From positions 1-48,961 of the forward strand of contig JAUIIX010000017.1 of assembly GCA_030431515.1 (NCBI GenBank): a stretch of DNA of 48,961 nucleotides. The letters run 5' to 3'. The notes under the pieces are model-generated. The model did not search any database. It was not told the DNA's origin and saw nothing but the letters and a program-made list of their open reading frames with translations. Source of the DNA: a bacterium (GTDB lineage: Bacteria > Bacteroidota > Ignavibacteria > Kapaibacteriales > UBA2268). The translations under genes were made by a program, and so were the position numbers. Below are positions 32,251-39,726 of this stretch, in pieces; within the stretch, counting starts at the first letter, position 1, and each line of letters opens with the position of its first letter.

Positions 32251-33582
32251 ATGATAAAAATATTGCATATATTTATATTTATTCTACTATTTACTTTCAC
32301 TTCTTGTAAAAGTAAAAATAAAAGTAATTTCAAATTAGAAAGTCTTAAAGTTGATACAACTATTTATTATCATAGATTAGCAGAAGAAGAAATTATTAAT
32401 CTTGAAGAAAATGATTCAATAATTTTATCTTCAATATCAGATTTTAAATTAAACTTCGATAATTCTGAGATTTTAATTTGTGATAATGTTTTGAAGAGTT
32501 TAATTACATATAATTATTCCGATGGGAAGCTTCAAAATCATTACAAAAGTGGATTGTTTATTCAGGATAATTTAGCTCTTACCTATGATAAATTAGTAAA
32601 AATGCCAAATGGGTTTGCTTATAATTTAATTGACACATCAAGATATGATGATATTGGTTTGACATCTGATTATGTAAAATCTATTATTATTTCGAGTTTT
32701 AACAATATCCTTGAAGAAAATATTAATTATTTAGAATTACTGACATATATAATGATTCCAGCAAACTCTATTTATGTTAAAGGAAATCAAATACTTAATT
32801 TACCAATAAATGTTGTGCTAGATAAAAATTCAGGTTCAATTACTACTTTTTCATTTTTCAACTTTGATTCGGATAAATATTTTCCATTATCAAATAATGG
32901 AGTAAAAGTAAAAAATGATTATTATGTAACAGGAATGAATGCCCAGTTTATTTTTGATTACAGTCAAGAAAAAGTTAAAAATAAAGATGATATTAATAAA
33001 TATGAACTTACTACTTTAACTAGACATGATTCAATAGGAAATCTAAAATCAATTGTAGGTAAAATACCTAAATCATATCTGAATTCTAATTTATTATATG
33101 AATTTTTAATTTTAAAAATGATTAACATTTCAGATGAAATATATTACGGGTACCTTTTTGATGAAAATATTTACAAAGAAAACGATAAAGTGGCTTTTAC
33201 ATTTAAAAATTTACCTTATAGTAATTCAAAAGGGCTTGCGGATTTAAAAATTTTAAGTTCAAACCGAAGAAAGAATAATAATCTTACACCTTTAAATTCT
33301 AACGAAATTGGACAGCTTTGCCCTATTAGTATGGTTAAAATATTAAACAGAAAAGATAACCTATTAGTATTTTTTAAAGTATATGAAGAAAAGCACCCAT
33401 TAAAATATTATTATATCATACAAGAATATACATCAAAAGGGGAATTGCTAACTCAAACATATTTTGATGATGATCCACTCAATAAAATAGAAAATTTTAT
33501 ATATGACACAAAAAATGACTATTTGTGTTTTTTACGAAAAAGTAAAAAGGGTTGGACAGTTGAAAAAAGGAGTTTTAAATGA
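32251..33582 (+). CDS. Beta-propeller-like surface or periplasmic lipoprotein
   Basis: The 443-residue protein begins with a lipoprotein signal whose hydrophobic core ends FTSCKS (Cys19). The rest consists of repeated beta-strand pairs (ISDFKLNFDNSEILICD, LVKMPNGFAYNLID and others), in keeping with a six-bladed propeller like those of Bacteroidota lipoproteins called BF3164 or 6-bladed. No catalytic motif is evident. It follows the secreted-peptide gene and overlaps a thioredoxin-like gene by four bases, so all three likely share a pathway such as peptide binding or display. Confidence 0.65.
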   Translation: MIKILHIFIFILLFTFTSCKSKNKSNFKLESLKVDTTIYYHRLAEEEIINLEENDSIILSSISDFKLNFDNSEILICDNVLKSLITYNYSDGKLQNHYKSGLFIQDNLALTYDKLVKMPNGFAYNLIDTSRYDDIGLTSDYVKSIIISSFNNILEENINYLELLTYIMIPANSIYVKGNQILNLPINVVLDKNSGSITTFSFFNFDSDKYFPLSNNGVKVKNDYYVTGMNAQFIFDYSQEKVKNKDDINKYELTTLTRHDSIGNLKSIVGKIPKSYLNSNLLYEFLILKMINISDEIYYGYLFDENIYKENDKVAFTFKNLPYSNSKGLADLKILSSNRRKNNNLTPLNSNEIGQLCPISMVKILNRKDNLLVFFKVYEEKHPLKYYYIIQEYTSKGELLTQTYFDDDPLNKIENFIYDTKNDYLCFLRKSKKGWTVEKRSFK

Positions 33583-34007
33583 AAGTACTATTATTATTAA
33601 TATTTGCTTCTTCAAGTTCTTTTATCTCAAACCTAAAAGAAGAACAAAATATTCCTAAAAACAAAGATATAGCTATTTTATATATGGAAATGGTAGATTG
33701 TGTTAAATGCTATATCGAGCCATTTGAAATGGCAGATTTCATTACAGAAAATTATAAAAATGTTGTCGTTATTGCTGGAGTAAATTGTGATAGAAAAATT
33801 GAATTAAAAGTATTTAAGAGAGATAAGGGTTGGAAATATAATATGTTTGTTGATGAAGATAGATCAACACGAAATAAATTAGGAGCTAATGAAGAAATTT
33901 ATATGACAATTATTAAAGCAAATGGAGAAAAAAAACATTTTACAAAAAGCAGAGAACAAAATACTACTCAAGAAAATATCAAAAAAGTAAAAGATTTTAT
34001 GAAGTAG
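33579..34007 (+). CDS. Exported thioredoxin-like protein with CxxC
   Basis: This 142-residue product has a short N-terminal export signal, a strand then MVDCVKCYIEPF (CxxC, about residues 38-41) and later VVIAGVNCDRK and a cis-type segment, which is a reduced thioredoxin fold similar to that of short thiol oxidoreductases. It could form or break the disulfide predicted in the small peptide encoded two genes upstream. The ATG overlaps the propeller gene's stop by four bases. Confidence 0.65.
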   Translation: MKVLLLLIFASSSSFISNLKEEQNIPKNKDIAILYMEMVDCVKCYIEPFEMADFITENYKNVVVIAGVNCDRKIELKVFKRDKGWKYNMFVDEDRSTRNKLGANEEIYMTIIKANGEKKHFTKSREQNTTQENIKKVKDFMK

Positions 34008-34037
34008 AATATTTAAATAGTAAATAGTTAAAAATGT

Positions 34038-34256
34038 TTAAAATTCAAAATTATTCATCTCTTTCAAACCTTTCTCAGTAACAATATAATCAAACATAGT
34101 ATGTCCATCTGTTGAAGCAAATACTTTCGATTTAGTAACATACCCATTATTTATTAAACTCTTTATCATCGCAATTGATACCTTAGAATCTATATTTATA
34201 TTCTTAGAATTCCTTTGTATCTCAAGAAGTATTTCTAATTGTTGTTGCGTTAGCAT
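34038..34256 (-). CDS. Small winged-helix-like protein at the end of the leftward operon
   Basis: The 72 residues start with TQQQLEILLEIQRN and end YIVTEKGLKEMNNF, like a minimal winged helix (compare 28966-29193). It has no export signal. It starts one base after the channel gene's stop. Regulatory use is possible; not recognised as a known family. Confidence 0.5.
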   Translation of the reverse strand: MLTQQQLEILLEIQRNSKNINIDSKVSIAMIKSLINNGYVTKSKVFASTDGHTMFDYIVTEKGLKEMNNFEF

Positions 34257-34257
34257 A

Positions 34258-34935
34258 TCAATCTCTTTTCGTTAATGCAGAAGCAAGTAATCCAGTTGGA
34301 ACAGCTACAATTCCTAAACCTATCATTAGAATTACAAATGTAAAAACTTTTCCACCTGCTGTTATTGGAAAAATATCACCATATCCTACTGTTGTTAATG
34401 TAGCAACCGCCCACCACAAACTCGAAAAAATTGAACTAAAAACTTCAGGTTGAGCAGGATTTTCAAAATAGAATATTCCTACTGCAGCAAGATACATTGT
34501 AATCATTGTAAATGAAAAAAAAAGTATTAGTTCTCCCTTAATTTCAATAATCGCATTTTTATATTTAGAAACAACTTCATTGTATCTAATCAGTTTAGCA
34601 ATCCTTAATAATCTTAGCATTCTCAATGTTCTTAAACTTCTTAAATCTACTTGAGAAGATAAGAAGAAAGGTAAAATTGAACATAGATCAACTATTCCAT
34701 AAAACGAGAATATGTATTTTAGTTTATTCTTTGAAAAAACAATTCTCAACAGATATTCAAAAGTAAAAATAACTACAGTTATCAATTCAATTACATCTAA
34801 AATATACTTTTGAGAAGATGATAAATCAGGAAGAGTACTCAATGAAAAAGTTATTAATGAAATTACAATTAAGATATGTATTGTAATTGAAAAATACCTA
34901 CCCAAATTAGTTTCTTCATTTAATAAACTATTCAT
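34258..34935 (-). CDS. Voltage-gated-type ion channel (potassium channel-like)
   Basis: The 225-residue protein has six transmembrane segments. S4 carries regularly spaced arginines (LRSLRTLRMLRLLRIAKLIR, about 98-117), and the pore loop contains TTVGYGD (about 181-187), the potassium selectivity filter. It is a compact voltage-gated-type channel without a large cytoplasmic domain. The start overlaps the stop of the nuclease gene by four bases, so the channel and lipoprotein nuclease are produced together. In this context it may depolarise the membrane as part of a defence or signalling response, which is inference. Confidence 0.88.
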   Translation of the reverse strand: MNSLLNEETNLGRYFSITIHILIVISLITFSLSTLPDLSSSQKYILDVIELITVVIFTFEYLLRIVFSKNKLKYIFSFYGIVDLCSILPFFLSSQVDLRSLRTLRMLRLLRIAKLIRYNEVVSKYKNAIIEIKGELILFFSFTMITMYLAAVGIFYFENPAQPEVFSSIFSSLWWAVATLTTVGYGDIFPITAGGKVFTFVILMIGLGIVAVPTGLLASALTKRD

Positions 34936-35705
34936 TCAAAAATCTCTTTACTTATCGTTTTCTCAATATCTGGCTCTACTACATCATTCAAATGAAAGAA
35001 TAAATCAAGCCCTGTTCTTGTTTCCAAACTATCAATCGTAATAGAAGCATTATTTATAATATCAAAATCACTATCATATTTCTCATTATTTAGGATAAAA
35101 GCAATTCCTTTGTATGTCTCACCCTCTCTTACTATAAAAGCCCTACCAAACGCTCCTGGAACAGCTACTTGATTTTCACCAATATACTCAATGATATTAT
35201 CAAATAAAGGTGTAATTACTACCCAAACCTTACCATATTTAACTGCTAAATCTCGTTCCATATCTTCCAATCTTGACCACACTCCCCTATTAAATGAAGC
35301 ATTCTGGGGGCTTACATTGGAATAATAAAAGCTTTCATACATTGCAATAGAATCCCAAGTACAAACTGCAGCAGGCATCAAGTGTCCTCTATCATAGCCA
35401 CTTCCTTTATAATCATCATCTTCAGCAGTTCCAGTTAATACCATATAATCTTCTAAGAAATTATCTGTTCTATCAAAGTTTTTCTCAAGCTCTACATCAC
35501 GCAATTCATAAGCTACCCATTGAGACTGTTCGTACTCTTCCAAATAACTTAATTGATAATGTTTATGATAAACTACAACATCTTCATTCATCATAAATGA
35601 TGGATTTTCTAAGAATGTTTCATCAGTTTTAGTATTTTCAGTCTTTTTATCATCGGCACAAGAGATGATGAATACCAAAGATAAAAGTAATAGTATTTTT
35701 TTCAT
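34932..35705 (-). CDS. Lipoprotein DNA/RNA non-specific endonuclease (DRGH type)
   Basis: A lipoprotein signal (VFIISCADD, Cys16) precedes a 257-residue NUC-type domain. The active-site motif is DRGHLMPAA (about 105-113, His108), with the metal-binding asparagine in SFNRGVW (about 139) and SNVSPQN (about 129-135). These are the signatures of Serratia-type nonspecific nucleases. Lipidation places it in the cell envelope, where it could degrade incoming phage DNA or environmental DNA. Its gene lies 4 bases after the PD-(D/E)XK gene and overlaps the channel gene. Confidence 0.88.
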   Translation of the reverse strand: MKKILLLLSLVFIISCADDKKTENTKTDETFLENPSFMMNEDVVVYHKHYQLSYLEEYEQSQWVAYELRDVELEKNFDRTDNFLEDYMVLTGTAEDDDYKGSGYDRGHLMPAAVCTWDSIAMYESFYYSNVSPQNASFNRGVWSRLEDMERDLAVKYGKVWVVITPLFDNIIEYIGENQVAVPGAFGRAFIVREGETYKGIAFILNNEKYDSDFDIINNASITIDSLETRTGLDLFFHLNDVVEPDIEKTISKEIFE

Positions 35706-35709
35706 TTGT

Positions 35710-36774
35710 TTAATTTTCCAATCTATTTAGAACTTCAAATATATCATCTGTTAAAGAATAAATATCATCAAGAGAATTAAGTTCATTTTTTAATTCTTTT
35801 TTATTTTCATCAAGTGTAACTAAATACTTCTTATTTCCATTTAAATATAATCTACATATTGTTTTTCTATTGTTATCATCAAGCAAAATAGAAAAATAGC
35901 TTTGAGCATCTCGATAATATATTCTACTTACATCAATTTTCTGTCTTAATATTGATTTAAGAATTAAATATCCTTCTACCTCTTCTTCTGTTGTTACAAT
36001 TTTCTGTTCTTCTTCTGATTTTAATTCTTGTTCTTTTATTTCAATCTCTTTATTATCTACATCTTCTTTAGTTAAAGCAGATTTAAGTCTTGCTGTTATT
36101 AATTCACTTATGTGCTGTTGAATTGATCTTTTTGTAAGTGAAGTGAATAAATCTAAAACTTTTGCAGTTACAACACTAGGATATACTTGTTTTGCAAAAA
36201 ACTTAACAAAATCTGGACTTGGATTTAAAAATTCTTGTTGAATTAAATATTTTAATTCATTTGTAAATTTCAGTTCACTTGCATTATTTGTTATACTTTC
36301 TTCATCAAATACTGATTTATGGAATTTTTTTAATTCTTCAATTTGATTGTCTTTTAAATCAGTAAGATTGAATTCTAAAAATGGTTTTTCGTCCATTTTG
36401 TTCTTTTCTACTAAATCAGAATAGAATCTATATTGAATACCATTTGTTAAAATTCCAAATTTTGCTTCTGATACATGAAAATAACGTAATAATTGTCCTT
36501 CATGTAAATTTAGATTTTGAGACCAATGCTTACATTCAATAAGAATTGTTGGTTTTGAATCTTTAAAAATAGCATAATCAATTTTTTCACCTTTTTTAAT
36601 CCCAATATCTGCAGTATATTCAGGTACTACTTCCATAGGGTTAAATATATCATAACCTAATGCTTGAATAAAAGGCATAATAAAGGCATTTTTAGTAGCT
36701 TCTTCGGTTTGGATATTATTTTTTAAACTTTCAAATCTTTCACCAATTTTTTTAATTTCATCTTTGAAATCCAT
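35710..36774 (-). CDS. HsdR N-terminal-type PD-(D/E)XK nuclease-like protein
   Basis: The product has 354 residues. The first 160 match the type I restriction HsdR N-terminal fold: EEATKNAFIMPFIQALGYD, then KIDYAIF (Asp66), LIECKHW (Glu80, Lys82) and LRYFHVSEAKFGILTNG. No helicase domain follows; the C-terminal 190 residues are helical and lysine/glutamate rich. Proteins of this short type occur widely in defence and mobile regions, and most have no proven function. Here it is transcribed with a lipoprotein nuclease and an ion channel (4-base gap). Confidence 0.82.
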   Translation of the reverse strand: MDFKDEIKKIGERFESLKNNIQTEEATKNAFIMPFIQALGYDIFNPMEVVPEYTADIGIKKGEKIDYAIFKDSKPTILIECKHWSQNLNLHEGQLLRYFHVSEAKFGILTNGIQYRFYSDLVEKNKMDEKPFLEFNLTDLKDNQIEELKKFHKSVFDEESITNNASELKFTNELKYLIQQEFLNPSPDFVKFFAKQVYPSVVTAKVLDLFTSLTKRSIQQHISELITARLKSALTKEDVDNKEIEIKEQELKSEEEQKIVTTEEEVEGYLILKSILRQKIDVSRIYYRDAQSYFSILLDDNNRKTICRLYLNGNKKYLVTLDENKKELKNELNSLDDIYSLTDDIFEVLNRLEN

Positions 36775-36820
36775 ATTTCACCCTTAAGTTTTATTGTTGT
36801 TTTAATTTTCCAATATATAT

Positions 36821-37321
36821 TTATAATAATTCTTTAGCTTTAATTAATAAATTCAGCAATTCCAAAAAGTCATCTTTATTTAACTCGACATAAGACTCTT
36901 CACTTTTGTTTTCAATCATTAAGTAAAAATACCACAATTTATCTTTAGCAGTATAACATCCAATTTCAACACCACTTTCACTTATATAAGAAATTTCTTT
37001 TCGATCTTCACCTATAGATTCATTTGTTACTAAAGAATCTAAAAATTTAAATGATTTTATCAACTCATCCAATTCAATTTTATCAAATGTTGTAGAATAT
37101 AAATTGTTTCCTCCATACCTTTCAATTACTACAGCAGTTGATTCTACTTTATTATAAATGTCGTTATAATATATAACATTAACTTTTACTTCTTTTTGAG
37201 TTATCCCAATTTTTTTAAAAGTTCTTTCTATTAATTTTCCTTTATTTGAAGCTACTTCCTTTGAATATAAATTTGGAAAGGCAATAATAAAAAAACAAAT
37301 AACACAAAGCAATCTTATCAT
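36821..37321 (-). CDS. Secreted protein of unknown function, first gene of the leftward operon
   Basis: The 166-residue protein has a signal peptide (hydrophobic core, IAFPNLYSKE) and a mature part of alternating strands and helices (VNVIYYNDIYNKVESTAVVIE, ISESGVEIGCYT). There is no recognised family. It is 46 bases upstream of the PD-(D/E)XK gene. The dyad site C lies 77 bases before its start codon, suggesting that this is the promoter-proximal gene of the five-gene unit. Confidence 0.6.
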   Translation of the reverse strand: MIRLLCVICFFIIAFPNLYSKEVASNKGKLIERTFKKIGITQKEVKVNVIYYNDIYNKVESTAVVIERYGGNNLYSTTFDKIELDELIKSFKFLDSLVTNESIGEDRKEISYISESGVEIGCYTAKDKLWYFYLMIENKSEESYVELNKDDFLELLNLLIKAKELL

Positions 37322-37366
37322 AAAATACCCTTAAATTATTATATAAAATAATATTCCAATAACAAA

Positions 37367-37384
37367 CCCAACACATCTGTTGGG
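37367..37384 (-). other. Hairpin in the leader region of the leftward operon
   Basis: CCCAACA-CATC-TGTTGGG, a perfect seven-base stem. On the minus strand it is followed by TTTGTTATT. It lies between dyad site C and the first gene of the leftward operon, so it may be an attenuator or part of a regulator site. Confidence 0.45.
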
Positions 37385-37397
37385 AAATATTAAAAAA

Positions 37398-37417
37398 ACT
37401 CTTCATAAGTGAATAGT
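37398..37417. promoter_or_regulatory. Dyad operator-like site C
   Basis: ACTCTTCATAAGTGAATAGT shares 17 of 20 bases with site A and has seven of eight paired arm positions. Similar flanking words (AGTTTT, then ATAAATAT) extend the likeness to site A on the right side. It lies upstream of the five-gene leftward operon. Confidence 0.5.
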
Positions 37418-37488
37418 TTTCTAAGAATAAATATAATATACACTTACTAATAAGTCAAAATTAATAGTAAAAACCGAATTATCCAAAG

Positions 37489-37590
37489 AAAAATAAATAA
37501 AAACAAAAAAATACAAGAAAATATAAAGTAATATTTGGATATTTAAAATAATTATTTTAATATTGCATATAATATTTAACAAATATTAAA
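37489..37590. repeat. 102-bp direct repeat, copy 2 (second promoter/operator region)
   Basis: Aligned gap-free to 17636-17737 with four differences. It is placed directly upstream of the second rightward phage operon. Confidence 0.93.
37534..37565 (+). promoter_or_regulatory. Second copy of the early promoter with operator palindrome
   Basis: TTTG at 37534-37537, the unchanged 18-bp palindrome at 37543-37560 and TAATATTG at 37558-37565 are identical in sequence and spacing to the copy at 17681-17712. It points into the small-gene operon that begins at 37625. Confidence 0.65.
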
Positions 37591-37602
37591 TTATTTTATC
37601 TT

Positions 37603-37616
37603 CAACAACAAAAGGA
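37603..37616 (+). promoter_or_regulatory. CAA-rich leader with AAAGGA ribosome site
   Basis: CAACAACAAAAGGA, 8 bases before the ATG at 37625, almost the same as at 18014 and 38483. Confidence 0.5.
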
Positions 37617-37624
37617 AAACTAAA

Positions 37625-37939
37625 ATGATAAAATCAACAAAAGCATTAATGGATTTAAAAAAAGGCGATAAAGCTTTAAGATTAATGGAAAGATACAATC
37701 CTCAACTAGGAACTTACTTCTCTTGGAATGAAGTGGTAGTTTTAAAAAAATCTAAAGTATCAGTATTTGTTGAAAGCTATGGCGATACAGATAGCTACAA
37801 AATATTAGATAGAGAAAAAAGAGGAAAAGATAACTCTGTCTATGGTTCTGCTACTTATTATTTATACACAAGAGAAGAAGCAGAAATTAGAAATGAAAAT
37901 TTGATTAAAGAAGGATATAAAGTAAGAGGATTAAACTAA
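37625..37939 (+). CDS. Phage protein of unknown function, first gene of second operon
   Basis: The 104-residue product is basic (KSTKALMDLKKGDKALRLMERY) with a beta-rich middle (VVLKKSKVSVFVESYGD). It starts behind the strong CAA-rich leader and the duplicated promoter, so it should be well expressed. Its stop codon overlaps the next start by one base. No family is recognised. Confidence 0.55.
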   Translation: MIKSTKALMDLKKGDKALRLMERYNPQLGTYFSWNEVVVLKKSKVSVFVESYGDTDSYKILDREKRGKDNSVYGSATYYLYTREEAEIRNENLIKEGYKVRGLN

Positions 37940-38073
37940 TGAGAACAATAGTAATAGTAAACGGGTCGAATAGAGTAAATGCAACTCATCTGACATTGTT
38001 AATAGAACATTTGCATCAAGACATTACAATTAGAAAAATTCAAAAAAGAATACTTAAAGAGGTGAAGAAATGA
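37939..38073 (+). CDS. Small basic phage protein
   Basis: A 44-residue frame (MRTIVIVNGSNRVNATHL to KEVKK) overlaps the upstream stop by one base and the downstream start by four bases (ATGA), which supports its reality despite small size. One strand followed by a basic helix; unknown function. Confidence 0.5.
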   Translation: MRTIVIVNGSNRVNATHLTLLIEHLHQDITIRKIQKRILKEVKK

Positions 38074-38462
38074 TTGCAGAAAAAACAGTTGATATAAAAA
38101 TGTTTATATCAGATAAAAATAGAGTATCATTTGAGTTAGCTCAAAAACAACAATCAGAATATTTAGCATTAATTGAAGATATAACTTATTGCACATCAGA
38201 ACATAGCATTGAATATGATGAAGACAATGACGAGTATTATTTTCAATTTGAGTTTTTTCCAGATAAAAAGAATTTGGATATAGAGTTTAGTGCAGAGTAT
38301 GTTGATTATTTTGGAGAATATTTTGAAAATGCAATCGAAGCATTAAAAGAAAGTATTGAATTAATTGAAGAAGAAAGTTCAGAAAAGTATATTGAAAATT
38401 ACAATAACGAAGTAAGAGCATACAAACAAGAAGTAAATGACACTTATTACGCAAGTAGATAA
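38070..38462 (+). CDS. Acidic phage protein of unknown function
   Basis: This 130-residue protein is strongly acidic (EYDEDNDEYYFQFEFFPD; EALKESIELIEEES). Strongly negative early phage proteins can mimic DNA, but no family is recognised and this remains speculation. It starts in an ATGA overlap. Confidence 0.6.
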   Translation: MIAEKTVDIKMFISDKNRVSFELAQKQQSEYLALIEDITYCTSEHSIEYDEDNDEYYFQFEFFPDKKNLDIEFSAEYVDYFGEYFENAIEALKESIELIEEESSEKYIENYNNEVRAYKQEVNDTYYASR

Positions 38463-38482
38463 AAGTAAAATTAATTTTTTTT

Positions 38483-38500
38483 ACAACAACAACAAAAGGA
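38483..38500 (+). promoter_or_regulatory. CAA-rich leader with AAAGGA ribosome site
   Basis: ACAACAACAACAAAAGGA ends 8 bases before the ATG at 38509, which decides that start over an earlier in-frame ATG at 38437. Confidence 0.5.
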
Positions 38501-38508
38501 AAATAACA

Positions 38509-38724
38509 ATGAGTAAATACATTACAAAACCAGAATTATCATCTAAAGATATAGTTAAGATATACGTAAAATCTAAATGGCTGGGGCAGGTTGATATTGT
38601 AGATAGAAACGCGATAGAAACTATGGATTTTAATTTTCTATTAAATCAAAGCAATTTAAACGATGAATATAGAGAATTTATATTAACTAATTTTATTCAA
38701 CAAAACAATATAAAGGTAGCTTGA
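38509..38724 (+). CDS. Small phage protein of unknown function
   Basis: The start at 38509 follows the CAA-rich leader; extending to the ATG at 38437 would add an implausible 24-residue head that overlaps the previous gene. The 71 residues (MSKYITKPELSSKD onward) form a mixed alpha/beta chain with KSKWLGQVDIVD. No family is recognised. The next gene begins directly at its stop. Confidence 0.55.
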   Translation: MSKYITKPELSSKDIVKIYVKSKWLGQVDIVDRNAIETMDFNFLLNQSNLNDEYREFILTNFIQQNNIKVA

Positions 38725-39033
38725 ATGGATAACACAACTTTAAAATTAATGAGTATTCAAATATTCTTATTGAAATTGCATAAATCATTTGTAGATGACT
38801 ATGTCGCTGAAATAATTAGTTTAGAAACATTTAGAGATTCTAATTCAAAGCTGAATAATATAGATGAAAAATTATCAAAAATAATAGATAAATCTAAAAC
38901 AGAAACACTAGATTTTGATGAAGAAGTAAATAAAATATTTGGAGCAGTAGCTTCTCCCCAAGCAAAGCAGTTAGTCGATGGTGAGGCTGACTGTGATGCT
39001 TTTATAAATAAAAGATTTAACGAGGTAATCTAA
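38725..39033 (+). CDS. Phage protein of unknown function, helical
   Basis: The 102-residue protein is mainly helical and acidic-lysine mixed (LKLMSIQIFLLKLHKSFVDDYVAE), with a short C-terminal GEADCDAFINKRF segment. Start and stop abut the neighbouring genes in the operon. Not recognised. Confidence 0.55.
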   Translation: MDNTTLKLMSIQIFLLKLHKSFVDDYVAEIISLETFRDSNSKLNNIDEKLSKIIDKSKTETLDFDEEVNKIFGAVASPQAKQLVDGEADCDAFINKRFNEVI

Positions 39034-39221
39034 TGAAACTCCATTTTATTAATAAGACTGATAAAACAAAAATCAAGTGGGTTAATTACTGCTTAAAGGA
39101 GCTTGGTGTTTATGGAACCAACGATGAACAAGATTGGAATAATGGTTTTATAGAAATTGAAAGTGAATATTTATCAGAGTGGATTGAAGTAGGAATATTT
39201 GAAGAAAGAGGTGGAAAATGA
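39033..39221 (+). CDS. Small phage protein of unknown function
   Basis: 62 residues with a tryptophan-rich pattern (IKWVNYCLKELGVYG, DEQDWNNGFIEIE, SEWIEVGIFEE). It starts within the stop of the previous gene and overlaps the next by four bases, so translation is coupled. Unknown function. Confidence 0.55.
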   Translation: MKLHFINKTDKTKIKWVNYCLKELGVYGTNDEQDWNNGFIEIESEYLSEWIEVGIFEERGGK

Positions 39222-39502
39222 CAATTGAAGAGATAGAAGAAAGTGATTTAAAAGCTGGAACATTTGGGGTTTTTACTTCTACAGAAAAGGTTAAAAAGAT
39301 TTCTAATGAATCTGATGTATGGATTGAATATCAAGTGAAAGAGTATGGATTTTATGGTGGAATAGTTAAACAAGGAGATAGGAAATCTATAATTAGGTAT
39401 AACGGAATAGCTTACCCTGAGTATTTTCCGAACTTGAACAGAAATGAATGGGTTGAATTTACACCATTAACTGAAATCCCTGTTTGTGAAAAAAATAAAT
39501 AA
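39218..39502 (+). CDS. Small phage protein of unknown function
   Basis: The 94-residue protein is beta-rich, with IEYQVKEYGFYGGIVKQGDRKSI and a C-terminal NRNEWVEFTPL, suggesting a small barrel fold such as an SH3- or OB-like domain. The ATG overlaps the upstream stop. Unknown family. Confidence 0.55.
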   Translation: MTIEEIEESDLKAGTFGVFTSTEKVKKISNESDVWIEYQVKEYGFYGGIVKQGDRKSIIRYNGIAYPEYFPNLNRNEWVEFTPLTEIPVCEKNK

Positions 39503-39504
39503 TT

Positions 39505-39726
39505 ATGAGTTTTAATATAAACATATCAGAAAGAATAAAAAACCTTGAAAAAAGTAGAGCTAAAGCTCTTGACGAATTGTCAAGATGTAAAGGTTATTCT
39601 GAACATTATAAACAGACGATTTCAAGATTAAATATGATTGATGAAGCATTGACACATTTTAGAACTAAACAAGCAGTTGAAAAGGCAATATTAAAAGCAA
39701 ATTTACAAATTAGGATCTTTGTATGA
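39505..39726 (+). CDS. Small phage protein of unknown function
   Basis: 73 residues, nearly all helical (NISERIKNLEKSRAKALDELSR, then HYKQTISRLNMIDEALTHF), consistent with a short coiled coil. It starts 2 bases after the previous gene and overlaps the next by four bases. Confidence 0.55.
   Translation: MSFNINISERIKNLEKSRAKALDELSRCKGYSEHYKQTISRLNMIDEALTHFRTKQAVEKAILKANLQIRIFV

Noticed and set aside
36797..37330. CRISPR-like array
   Set aside because: I looked for regular repeats with unique spacers throughout the window; A+T-rich runs recur, but nothing has constant period and length.
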